From: Acetofilamentum sp.
GTDB taxonomy: Bacteria; Bacteroidota; Bacteroidia; Bacteroidales; JAADGE01
Assembly: GCA_020720705.1 (NCBI GenBank)
Contig: DYOJ01000159.1
Location: 1 to 5,827, forward strand
Length of the DNA stretch: 5,827 bases
Reading direction: 5' to 3'
Part shown: piece after piece, positions 1 to 5,802 of the stretch
Position numbering within the stretch: position 1 is the first letter of the stretch
How the letters are laid out: each line of letters starts with the position of its first letter
Program-made: the position numbers and the translations under genes
Notes under the pieces: model-generated
Told to the model about the DNA's origin: nothing
What the model saw: the letters and a program-made list of their open reading frames with translations, nothing else
Database searches by the model: none

Positions 1-44
1 TGTAATATCCTCATTGCCTAACAATTACCGTTTACCTTATATCG

Positions 45-86
45 AACTCACGTTATAACATAAATAATTTCAATGTGTTATGAGTT
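45..86. repeat. Bulged inverted repeat in the left flank
   Basis: The left arm is AACTCA (45-50) plus ATAACA (55-60), with CGTT between them as a 4-nt bulge. It is complementary over 11 positions to TGTTATGAGTT (76-86), around a 15-nt AT-rich loop. The few T residues that follow on the plus strand could make it a weak terminator for a gene lying left of the window. It could equally be chance pairing in AT-rich DNA. No coding region is visible in 1-157. Confidence 0.25.
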
Positions 87-96
87 TTCTTACAAA

Positions 97-114
97 AACT
101 ACTTTACGAACTTA
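97..114 (+). repeat. Solo sequence resembling the end of the 2653-2784 element
   Basis: Positions 97-114 match the 18-bp terminal inverted repeat at 2653-2670 at 15 of 18 positions, with the core CTACTTTACGAA identical. No inverted partner (TTCGTAAAG) occurs in 1-157, so this is a solo end, a relic or a chance match. It lies just beyond the terminator of the leftward DUF2795 gene, an intergenic setting like that of the full element. Confidence 0.3.
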
Positions 115-118
115 CTCT

Positions 119-145
119 AAAAAATAAAAGCGGGCATAAACCCGC
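119..145 (-). terminator. Rho-independent terminator after the DUF2795 gene
   Basis: Read on the minus strand, a GCGGG/CCCGC stem (arms at 141-145 and 130-134, 6-nt loop) is followed by a T-rich tract, seen as the A-rich run 119-129 on the plus strand. It starts 12 nt after the stop codon at 158. It is directional and should end the leftward transcription unit. Confidence 0.8.
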
Positions 146-157
146 ATTGTTTCTTTG

Positions 158-379
158 TTAATACTCATCTTCATTAAAGAAGAAGTCTTCTTTGCTCGGG
201 TAATCGGGCCAAATATCTTCGATACTTTCGTAGATTTCACCTTCATCCTCCATTTCTTCCAAATTCTCAACAACTTCCATAGGTGCTCCGGAGCGAATGG
301 CATAGTCAATCAACTCGTCTTTACTCGCGGGCCAAGGGGCGTCTTCCAATTTCAGTGCTAATTCTAAAGTCCAATACAT
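158..379 (-). CDS. DUF2795 domain protein, small acidic, Bacteroidota-conserved
   Basis: This is a 73-residue protein starting at ATG (379-377) and ending in TAA. I recognise it as the small DUF2795 protein found widely in Bacteroidota. Diagnostic stretches are the aromatic start (MYWTLELA), the APWPASKDELIDYA segment around residues 14-27, GAPMEVVENL around 31-40, and the acidic tail ending FFFNEDEY. It has no signal peptide, membrane segment, cysteine or obvious catalytic motif, and it is strongly acidic, especially after residue 40. It probably acts in the cytoplasm, perhaps by protein contact, but its function is not known to me. It lies 95 nt downstream of the DUF1289 gene on the same strand. 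A candidate promoter at 423-430 and a terminator at 119-145 suggest it can be expressed as its own short transcript. Identity is fairly sure; function is open. Confidence 0.85.
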   Translation of the reverse strand: MYWTLELALKLEDAPWPASKDELIDYAIRSGAPMEVVENLEEMEDEGEIYESIEDIWPDYPSKEDFFFNEDEY

Positions 380-422
380 AATATCTTTGTTTGGTAGGTT
401 TGACTTCCTAAAAATAAGTGCG

Positions 423-430
423 CAAATATA
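423..430 (-). promoter_or_regulatory. Candidate Bacteroidota -7 element for the DUF2795 gene
   Basis: The minus strand reads TATATTTG, an exact match to the TAnnTTTG -7 consensus of Bacteroidota housekeeping promoters. It ends 43 nt before the ATG. No clear TTTG is seen at the -33 distance; the upstream DNA is a run of A and T. The match is therefore supportive rather than decisive, and read-through from aspA is also possible because no terminator is visible in 380-474. Confidence 0.4.
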
Positions 431-474
431 AATATTTTTTGAAATAAAAAAATTTAATTTTCGACATTTTCCAT

Positions 475-666
475 TTATTCTATCTTGTATTTCATTCCCG
501 GTTTTTTTCGGGCTTCAACTTTTTGCAAAACGAGTTCTTTTTCTGCATTATTCATAGTTATCCATGCAACGATTTCTTGTTTGGTTCGGTAACATCCGAT
601 ACAAAGGTCGAACTCATCATATTTGCAAGTATTGTTGCATGGGCTTTTAACTTTTTGTTCTTCCAC
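475..666 (-). CDS. DUF1289 family protein, four-cysteine small protein
   Basis: This 63-residue protein belongs to the DUF1289 family. It shows the family pattern SPCNNTC near the N-terminus and LCIGCYRT after it, giving cysteines 10, 14, 22 and 25 (CxxxC then CxxC). These are followed by an EIVAW segment (31-35), a short helix with AEKE, and a basic C-terminus. The cysteine arrangement suggests metal binding, probably zinc or Fe-S; that is inference and the family's role is not established to my knowledge. The start is GTG (666-664). It is the only usable start, because the frame meets a TAG at 675-673 just upstream and the next Met is at residue 38. Only 2 nt separate it from the aspA stop, which implies co-transcription and probably translational coupling with the aspartase gene. 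Confidence 0.8.
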   Translation of the reverse strand: MEEQKVKSPCNNTCKYDEFDLCIGCYRTKQEIVAWITMNNAEKELVLQKVEARKKPGMKYKIE

Positions 667-668
667 GA

Positions 669-2534
669 TTATCTAAGTTTATTTGAAATCATATTTTCGG
701 GTGATAAAATTTCCTTTAGACGTTCTTCGGTCAGTAAACCTCGTTCGAGTGTGATGTCGTACACGCTGCGTCCGGTAGCAAGGGCTTCTTTGGCGATGCT
801 CGAACTGTTTTCGTAGCCGATAAACGGATTGAGTGCTGTTACAATTCCGATACTGTTTCTTACCATATTTTCAAGATGCTCTTTATTTGCCGTGATACCG
901 TCAATGGTACGAATTCGCAACACGCGCATTCCGTTTTTGAGCATTTCGATGGATTGGAATAAACTTTCTACAATTACGGGTTCCATCACGTTCAATTCCA
1001 ATTGACCGGCTTCGGCAGCAAGCGTAACGGTGATGTCGTTACCGATGACTTTGAATGCGATTTGATTGACAACTTCCGGTATCACGGGGTTCACTTTGCC
1101 GGGCATTATAGAAGAGCCGGGTTGCACGGCAGGCAAGTTGATTTCATTCAATCCGGCACGCGGTCCGGACGAAAGCAACCGTAAATCGTTCATAATTTTT
1201 GAAAGTTTGACAGCCAGACGTTTAAGAGCAGATGAAAACATGATAAACGAACCGGTATCTTGGGTAGCTTCAACCAAATTTGTAGCCAAAGTTACATCTA
1301 AATTAGAAATTTCGCGTAAATATTTTATCACAGCTACACCATAGTCCGGGTGAGCGTTTAAGCCTGTGCCTATTGCAGTTGCGCCCATGTTGGAGAACAA
1401 AAGTAAATCTGCGTTTGTGGTAATACGTTCAATTTCTTCGCGTAAGAGTTCGGCATAAGCTCCGAACTCCTGACCGAGTGTCATGGGGACAGCATCTTGC
1501 AATTGAGTGCGTCCCATTTTTATAATGTTCATAAATTCATCGGCTTTTGCCTGAAAAGAATCTACCAATAGTCTTAAATTTTCAATCAATTTTTCACTTG
1601 CCATTTTCAGAGCAATTTTAACTGCCGTAGGATAAGCATCGTTAGTTGATTGCGAGAGGTTTACGTGATTGTTCGGATGACAGAACTCGTACTCGCCGCG
1701 CTCTTTGCCCAAGTATTCGAGGGCAAGGTTTGCGATAACTTCGTTGGCGTTCATATTGGTAGATGTTCCGGCGCCGCCTTGTATCATGTCCACTACAAAA
1801 TGTTTATGATGTTTTCCGGCTATCAACTCATCACTTGCAAAGCAGATTGCTTTGGTGATTTCGGCATCAAGCAAGCCGACTTCTTTGTTGGCAAGAGCTG
1901 CGGCTTTCTTTACCATTGCAAAAGCGATAATAATATCGGGATAAAATCTCAGATTTACACCGGAAATATTAAAATTTTCTTTTGCGCGAAGTGTTTGCAC
2001 CCCATACAGATATTCAGACGGAATGTTCCGCTCGCCCAGCAAATCGTGTTCAACTCGTGTTCGTCCGGAAACGTATTGTGCTCCGATTGTTGTCAGGCGG
2101 TCATTGCTGTGCGTCATTCGGCGAGCAATGATTTGAGCTATTTTCGACAAAATACTGACCGCAATTTTTGCTTCATCATTTAAAATATCTATCAAATCAA
2201 CCGATCTGATTTTATAGATTTCCGAATCCGACAAAGCGCGAGCAGAAGTGGAATGAGGCGTATTGTCCACCAGAGAGGCTTCTCCGATAAAATCGTATTT
2301 TTCAAATTGTGTAATGTGTTGCTCTTCCCCGAATGCACTTGTTTTAAACAGTTGAATTTCACCTGAATAAACGATGTACACATATTTTCGAGTTTGATAT
2401 TCCTCAAAGAGTATTTTACCCTTAGGATATTCCGCAAATTGAGTTATTGCAACGACTCGCTCGATTTCTTCGGAGTTAAGGTTTTGGAAAAGTTCGATTT
2501 TGCCTAAAAAGGCTTTGATATTTTTACTTGGCAT
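669..2534 (-). CDS. aspA: Aspartate ammonia-lyase with N-terminal cyclic-nucleotide-binding-type domain
   Basis: Aspartase deaminates L-aspartate to fumarate and ammonium in the cytoplasm, normally as a homotetramer. Here the enzyme occupies roughly residues 159-621. It opens with the usual EHDLLGE...YGVQTLRA start and contains GTSTNMNANE (256-265), NLSQSTNDAYPTA (292-304) and GRTQLQDA (341-348). Gln344 replaces the histidine typical of fumarase, which favours aspartase. The lyase signature GSSIMPGKVNP spans 473-483, with Ser474 as expected catalytic base and Lys480 in the mobile loop. Residues 1-150 are extra compared with the usual ~470-residue enzyme and form a Crp/cNMP-type beta-roll: YPKGKILFEE (36-45), YIVYSGEIQLF (53-63), FIGEASLVD (82-90), then a long C-helix. 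There is no cysteine in this part, so it is not an FNR-type Fe-S sensor, and no DNA-binding helix-turn-helix. The domain probably modulates the enzyme allosterically; the ligand is unknown. The start is ATG with a TAnnTTTG promoter element just upstream. Confidence 0.93.
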   Translation of the reverse strand: MPSKNIKAFLGKIELFQNLNSEEIERVVAITQFAEYPKGKILFEEYQTRKYVYIVYSGEIQLFKTSAFGEEQHITQFEKYDFIGEASLVDNTPHSTSARALSDSEIYKIRSVDLIDILNDEAKIAVSILSKIAQIIARRMTHSNDRLTTIGAQYVSGRTRVEHDLLGERNIPSEYLYGVQTLRAKENFNISGVNLRFYPDIIIAFAMVKKAAALANKEVGLLDAEITKAICFASDELIAGKHHKHFVVDMIQGGAGTSTNMNANEVIANLALEYLGKERGEYEFCHPNNHVNLSQSTNDAYPTAVKIALKMASEKLIENLRLLVDSFQAKADEFMNIIKMGRTQLQDAVPMTLGQEFGAYAELLREEIERITTNADLLLFSNMGATAIGTGLNAHPDYGVAVIKYLREISNLDVTLATNLVEATQDTGSFIMFSSALKRLAVKLSKIMNDLRLLSSGPRAGLNEINLPAVQPGSSIMPGKVNPVIPEVVNQIAFKVIGNDITVTLAAEAGQLELNVMEPVIVESLFQSIEMLKNGMRVLRIRTIDGITANKEHLENMVRNSIGIVTALNPFIGYENSSSIAKEALATGRSVYDITLERGLLTEERLKEILSPENMISNKLR

Positions 2535-2554
2535 GTTGTGTCGGATTATTTTTA

Positions 2555-2587
2555 CAAAAATATTATTTTTCAGTGTTTTTACAGAAA
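2555..2587 (-). promoter_or_regulatory. Candidate aspA promoter
   Basis: The minus strand reads TATTTTTG at 2562-2555, an exact TAnnTTTG match, 20 nt before the aspA ATG. A TTTCTG at 2587-2582 lies 19 nt further upstream as a poor -33 candidate. The implied 5' leader is short, about 15 nt, and there is no Shine-Dalgarno sequence, which is normal for Bacteroidota. Confidence 0.4.
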
Positions 2588-2602
2588 CAGTTAAAACTGT
2601 TT
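2585..2602. promoter_or_regulatory. Palindrome at the upstream edge of the aspA promoter
   Basis: AAACAGT (2585-2591) and ACTGTTT (2596-2602) form a perfect 7-bp inverted repeat around a 4-nt centre, TAAA. It overlaps the -33 region of the candidate aspA promoter, where a dimeric regulator could bind. A similar AAACTGTTTAACAG sequence occurs at 4289-4302 in the gdhA/peptidase intergenic region. An operator role is inference; the stem is too AT-rich to be a good terminator. Confidence 0.3.
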
Positions 2603-2606
2603 TTTT

Positions 2607-2638
2607 AAAAAAAGACTGCCGCTTACAAGGGCAGTCTT
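2607..2638 (-). terminator. Rho-independent terminator of gdhA
   Basis: On the minus strand AAGACTGCC (2638-2630) pairs perfectly with GGCAGTCTT (2620-2612) across a 9-nt loop and is followed by a run of T, seen as A 2607-2613 on the plus strand. The plus strand lacks a T tract after the stem, so the signal works leftward and ends gdhA. It sits 175 nt after the gdhA stop because a palindromic element lies between them, and it separates gdhA from aspA transcription. Confidence 0.85.
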
Positions 2639-2652
2639 AACATTATGCTTAG

Positions 2653-2784
2653 TTCTACTTTACGAAGTTATGCCGGCAAAAGAAAAGCGTGGACGCTTAT
2701 TGCATTTTCTATTTGCGTTTAGCGTCCACGCTAAACTATTCTAAGCACAAACTTTGCCGAAATCTTTAACTTCGTAAAGTCGAA
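2653..2784. mobile_element. MITE/REPIN-like nested palindromic element
   Basis: The ends are 18-bp inverted repeats, 2653-2670 and 2767-2784, matching at 17 of 18 positions (core ACTTTACGAAGTTA, 14 bp exact). They are flanked directly by TTAG at 2649-2652 and again at 2785-2788, as a 4-bp target duplication would be. Inside are CGGCAAA/TTTGCCG (2674-2680, 2753-2759) and a perfect 12-bp pair AGCGTGGACGCT/AGCGTCCACGCT (2686-2697, 2721-2732). Each inner arm is itself a hairpin: AAGCG-TGGA-CGCTT (2685-2698) and GTTTAGCG-TCCA-CGCTAAAC (2717-2736), with complementary loops. No ORF is present, so any movement would need a transposase in trans. Without the 132 bp and one TTAG, the gdhA stop would lie about 39 nt from its terminator. 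The alternative is a structured 3' untranslated region of gdhA that never moved. Confidence 0.6.
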
Positions 2785-2813
2785 TTAGAATATGAAAAAG
2801 AAAGGTATTTCGA

Positions 2814-4154
2814 TTAAACAAGACCTTGAGCTAACATGGCGTCGGCTACTTTTACAAAGCCTGCAATGTTTGCACCTTTAACGTAGTCCACGTATCCGTC
2901 GGCTTGAGTGCCGTATTTTACGCATGAATCATGAATATCGCTCATGATGCGTTGCAATTTAGCATCCACTTCTTCGGCAGACCAATTGTAACGCATTGAA
3001 TTTTGACTCATTTCCAGACCTGAAGTTGCAACACCGCCGGCATTGGAGGCTTTTCCGGGTGAGAATAATATTTTGGCTTTGCTGAAAACTTCGACAGCTT
3101 CGGGTGTACTTGGCATATTAGCACCTTCAACAACACATTTTACGCCGTTTGACACGAGCATTTTAGCATCGTCTCCGTTTAATTCGTTTTGAGTAGCACA
3201 CGGAAGAGCAACATCCACTTTTACTTCCCACGGACGTTTACCCGGGACAAATTTAGCACCAAATTCTTCGGCATACGGCGCAACAATATCGTTGTTTGTC
3301 GCACGAAGTTCGAGCATATATTCGATTTTTTCGCCGCTGATACCTTTTTCATCGTAAATGTATCCGTCCGGTCCTGAAATCGTAACAACTTTTGCACCGA
3401 GTTCGTTGGCTTTTATAGCTGCACCCCAAGCAACGTTTCCGAAACCGGAAATTGCAACGGTTTTGCCTTTCAGGCTATCGCCTTTTGTACCCAACATACT
3501 TTGTGCAAAATAAACGACACCAAAACCGGTGGCTTCCGGACGCATAAGGCTACCGCCCCACTCGATTCCCTTACCTGTCAGAACACCTGTAAATTCGTTG
3601 CGTAAGCGTTTGTATTGTCCGAACATGAAACCGATTTCTCGTCCGCCGACTCCTATGTCGCCTGCCGGAACGTCAGTATTCGGTCCGATGTGGCGAGATA
3701 ATTCGGTCATAAAACTTTGGCAGAAACGCATAATTTCGTTATCCGATTTTCCTTTGGGGTTAAAATCCGAACCGCCTTTACCGCCGCCCATAGGCAAAGT
3801 TGTAAGACTGTTTTTCAAAATTTGTTCAAATCCCAAAAATTTCAGGATGCTCAAATTTACACTCGGGTGGAAACGCAAGCCGCCTTTATACGGTCCGATG
3901 GCGCTGTTAAATTCAATACGGTATCCGCGATTGATTTGATAACATCCTTTATCATCTTGCCATGGCACACGAAACATTAAAACTCTTTCGGGCTCAACCA
4001 GACGCTCAAGTATTTTTGCTTCCTTATACTTCGGATTTTCGTCAATAAACGGAAGTATCGTTTCAACGACTTCGTGAACTGCTTGGTGGAACTCTTTTTC
4101 ACCCGGATTGCGTGCAATTACGCCATCCATAAATTGCTGAATTTTTTCTTTCAT
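2814..4154 (-). CDS. gdhA: Glutamate dehydrogenase, NAD(P)-dependent, hexameric bacterial type
   Basis: The enzyme interconverts glutamate and 2-oxoglutarate plus ammonium in the cytoplasm, linking nitrogen assimilation or release with central carbon. The 446-residue length fits the small hexameric class. The substrate domain contains GPYKGGLRFH (87-96), LPMGGGKGGSDF (120-131, catalytic-region Lys126) and PAGDIGVGGREIG (163-175, Asp166). The Rossmann domain carries SGFGNVAWG (236-244) and SGPDGYIYD (260-268), followed by ANMPSTPEA and NAGGVATSGLEMSQNS near the C-terminus. The Phe238 and Pro262 fingerprint resembles NAD-using clostridial enzymes rather than the E. coli NADP enzyme, so NADP specificity should not be assumed. 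The ATG at 4154-4152 is chosen over an in-frame TTG at 4199, because the extra 15 residues do not look like this family and the TTG lies inside the probable -7 promoter element. The gene is monocistronic, ended by the terminator at 2607-2638. Confidence 0.96.
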   Translation of the reverse strand: MKEKIQQFMDGVIARNPGEKEFHQAVHEVVETILPFIDENPKYKEAKILERLVEPERVLMFRVPWQDDKGCYQINRGYRIEFNSAIGPYKGGLRFHPSVNLSILKFLGFEQILKNSLTTLPMGGGKGGSDFNPKGKSDNEIMRFCQSFMTELSRHIGPNTDVPAGDIGVGGREIGFMFGQYKRLRNEFTGVLTGKGIEWGGSLMRPEATGFGVVYFAQSMLGTKGDSLKGKTVAISGFGNVAWGAAIKANELGAKVVTISGPDGYIYDEKGISGEKIEYMLELRATNNDIVAPYAEEFGAKFVPGKRPWEVKVDVALPCATQNELNGDDAKMLVSNGVKCVVEGANMPSTPEAVEVFSKAKILFSPGKASNAGGVATSGLEMSQNSMRYNWSAEEVDAKLQRIMSDIHDSCVKYGTQADGYVDYVKGANIAGFVKVADAMLAQGLV

Positions 4155-4196
4155 TGTTGTGTATTTGAATATGAAAAGTTTAACAAATATTTTATG

Positions 4197-4225
4197 CAAA
4201 AGTAGAAGTTCTTGAACAAATCAAA
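4197..4225 (-). promoter_or_regulatory. Probable gdhA promoter
   Basis: The minus strand has TTTG (4225-4222), a 17-nt spacer, and TACTTTTG (4204-4197), matching the Bacteroidota TTTG / TAnnTTTG pattern. The expected transcription start is about 7 nt downstream, giving a leader of roughly 35 nt to the ATG at 4154. The spacer contains a small palindrome, GTTC-TT-GAAC on the plus strand (4208-4217), that could hold a regulator. This promoter overlaps the alternative TTG start and so argues against it. Confidence 0.5.
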
Positions 4226-4446
4226 AAATATTATGCTCTGCCTTTACCTTACATAAACAAAAGAAATACAACAAGTTACGAAAGTTGAAAACTGTTTAAC
4301 AGCAGGCAAATATTTAATAACATATTTTTCACCGCTAATTTTTACGCAATCGTTTGTTTTTAGTACCCGCTATTTTATGTATTCTTGAATTTAATCACTG
4401 ATATTTCCATAAAAATGTCAAAAAAACAGGATTTAATCGAAAGTGT

Positions 4447-4477
4447 TTTGTTAATTCAAACGTTTTCACTAATTTTG
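4447..4477 (+). promoter_or_regulatory. Probable M18 aminopeptidase promoter
   Basis: TTTG at 4447-4450 is followed after exactly 19 nt by TAATTTTG at 4470-4477. This is the best match in the window to the Bacteroidota -33/-7 consensus. The element ends 29 nt before the ATG, so the leader would be about 20-25 nt. No Shine-Dalgarno sequence is present; the leader is A-rich before the start. Confidence 0.6.
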
Positions 4478-4506
4478 GACGTTTTGATTTTTGAAAAAAA
4501 TTACCC

Positions 4507-5802
4507 ATGACACAGGAACATAAATTTGCCGCCGATTTTTTGGACTTCGCTTATGCAAGTCCTACGCCGTTTCAAGCCGTTCGTAATATCAAAGCAGCTC
4601 TGTTGCGAAAAGGTTTTCAACAACTCGACCGTTCGTTAGAATGGAATATCCAACGCGGCGGAAAATATTTTACCACAAAAAATGACAGCTCGCTTATCGC
4701 CTTTGTAGTCGGCGGCGGCGACATCGAAGAAACCGGATTCCGTATCATTGCGGCTCATACCGATTCGCCCGGATTTCGAGTAAAACCGAACCCGGAAATG
4801 GACGCAAACGGTTTTTTGAAAATAAACACCGAAGTTTACGGCGGTCCGATTCTCAGCACTTGGCTCGACCGCCCGTTGTCTATTGCCGGACGTGTGATGT
4901 TGAAAAGTGAGAATCCCGTCAAACCGGAAGTCAAGTTTATCAACCTGAAAAAACCAATATTGCTCATTCCAAATTTAGCAATACACCTGAACCGCGAGAT
5001 TAACGACGGTAAAGCATACAACGCACAAATTGATATGATTCCGTTTTTACGTATGACAGATAGTTCTTTTGACAGTTCGGATTATTTTATAACTTTAATT
5101 GCGGAACATCTCAAAGTAGAAGCTCACGAAATATTGAGCTACGACCTTGCACCCTACGAATTTGAAAAAGGCGTACTCATGGGCGAAGACGAAGAGTTTA
5201 TCTCAAGCGGACGCATAGATAATCTTGCAATGATACACACCGGGATAGATGCCCTGTTAAACAGCGAGATGCCTCTGGCTACCAACATTATGGCATGTTT
5301 CGATAACGAAGAAACAGGCAGCAGAACCAAACAAGGTGCCGCATCGCCGTTCTTAAACGATGTGATGAGGCGAATTACATTCGGGCAAGAGAAATACGCC
5401 GAAGCTTTTATGCGTGCCAAGGTTAATTCGTTCGGTATTTCTGCCGATATGGCACACGCCGTCCATCCGAATTTTCCGGAAAAACACGACCCCTCCAACC
5501 GTCCGAAAATCAATGAAGGTCCGGTAATAAAAATCAATGCAAATCAGAACTATACAACCGATGCCGAATCATCGGCGATTTTCAAAATGCTTTGCCTCAA
5601 AGCCGGCGTTCCGTATCAGGAATACGTGAACCGTTCGGATGTGAAAGGCGGCTCAACGCTGGGCAACATTATGTCGCAACAGGTTGATATTCGCATGGTT
5701 GATGTCGGAAATCCGATGCTTGCCATGCACTCCGTACGCGAGCTTGCCGGCGTAAAAGACCACTATGCCATGAAATTGGTGTTTGATGAGTTTTATAAAT
5801 AG
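4507..5802 (+). CDS. apeB: M18 family metalloaminopeptidase (aspartyl aminopeptidase type)
   Basis: M18 peptidases are cytoplasmic dinuclear zinc enzymes, usually dodecameric, that remove N-terminal residues and often favour Asp or Glu. The 431-residue protein is full length for the bacterial form (about 430). Expected metal and catalytic residues are all present: His84 in AAHTDSPGF, bridging Asp238 in SGRIDNL, general base Glu268 and ligand Glu269 in CFDNEETGSRTKQGA, Asp314 in SADMAHAVHPN, and His408 in LAMHS. Residues about 95-230 form the family's inserted domain used for oligomerisation. There is no signal peptide. The ATG start fits the family N-terminus (ADFLDFAYASPTPFQAV) and follows a good promoter. 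Transcribed away from gdhA, it may supply acidic amino acids to the two enzymes encoded nearby, but that link is inference. Substrate preference cannot be read from sequence, so the apeB symbol is by family only. Confidence 0.93.
   Translation: MTQEHKFAADFLDFAYASPTPFQAVRNIKAALLRKGFQQLDRSLEWNIQRGGKYFTTKNDSSLIAFVVGGGDIEETGFRIIAAHTDSPGFRVKPNPEMDANGFLKINTEVYGGPILSTWLDRPLSIAGRVMLKSENPVKPEVKFINLKKPILLIPNLAIHLNREINDGKAYNAQIDMIPFLRMTDSSFDSSDYFITLIAEHLKVEAHEILSYDLAPYEFEKGVLMGEDEEFISSGRIDNLAMIHTGIDALLNSEMPLATNIMACFDNEETGSRTKQGAASPFLNDVMRRITFGQEKYAEAFMRAKVNSFGISADMAHAVHPNFPEKHDPSNRPKINEGPVIKINANQNYTTDAESSAIFKMLCLKAGVPYQEYVNRSDVKGGSTLGNIMSQQVDIRMVDVGNPMLAMHSVRELAGVKDHYAMKLVFDEFYK

Larger units (their letters stand above)
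4155..4506. other. Divergent intergenic region between gdhA and the M18 peptidase
   Basis: This 352-nt AT-rich stretch separates two divergent genes. It contains a promoter for each near its edges (4197-4225 leftward, 4447-4477 rightward). The middle, about 4230-4440, holds no credible ORF, tRNA or strong hairpin. Only a short inverted repeat CTGTT-T-AACAG (4292-4302) stands out; it shares AAACTGTTT with the palindrome before aspA. I see no riboswitch-like structure. Confidence 0.6.

Noticed and set aside
447..463. AT-only inverted repeat after the DUF1289 stop as a terminator
   Set aside because: The pairing is a few A-T pairs in a homopolymer-like stretch, far weaker than the two real terminators in the window.
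2115..2117. Internal ATG (Met140) as a separate start for a stand-alone aspartase
   Set aside because: The upstream part is an intact domain in the same frame with a promoter before Met1, and Met140 falls inside the helix of that domain; an alternative shorter product cannot be excluded but has no positive support.
1650..2183. Open frame of 177 codons on the plus strand inside the aspartase gene
   Set aside because: It lies wholly antisense to a gene with clear family motifs, its product matches no family I recognise, and there is no promoter before it; it is a shadow frame.
2585..2606. Palindrome followed by T residues as a plus-strand terminator
   Set aside because: The stem is AT-rich and no plus-strand gene lies upstream for it to terminate; an operator or chance origin is more likely.
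3529..3980. Two overlapping plus-strand open frames inside gdhA
   Set aside because: Both are antisense to strongly conserved GDH coding sequence, and the proline- and arginine-rich translation is typical of a mirror frame.
4155..4199. N-terminal extension of gdhA from a TTG at 4199
   Set aside because: The added 15 residues do not look like the family N-terminus, the start codon would be TTG, and it overlaps a good -7 promoter element; the ATG at 4154 fits better.
5154..5537. 127-codon minus-strand frame inside the M18 peptidase gene
   Set aside because: It is antisense to the metal-binding core of the peptidase and resembles no protein family; it is a shadow.
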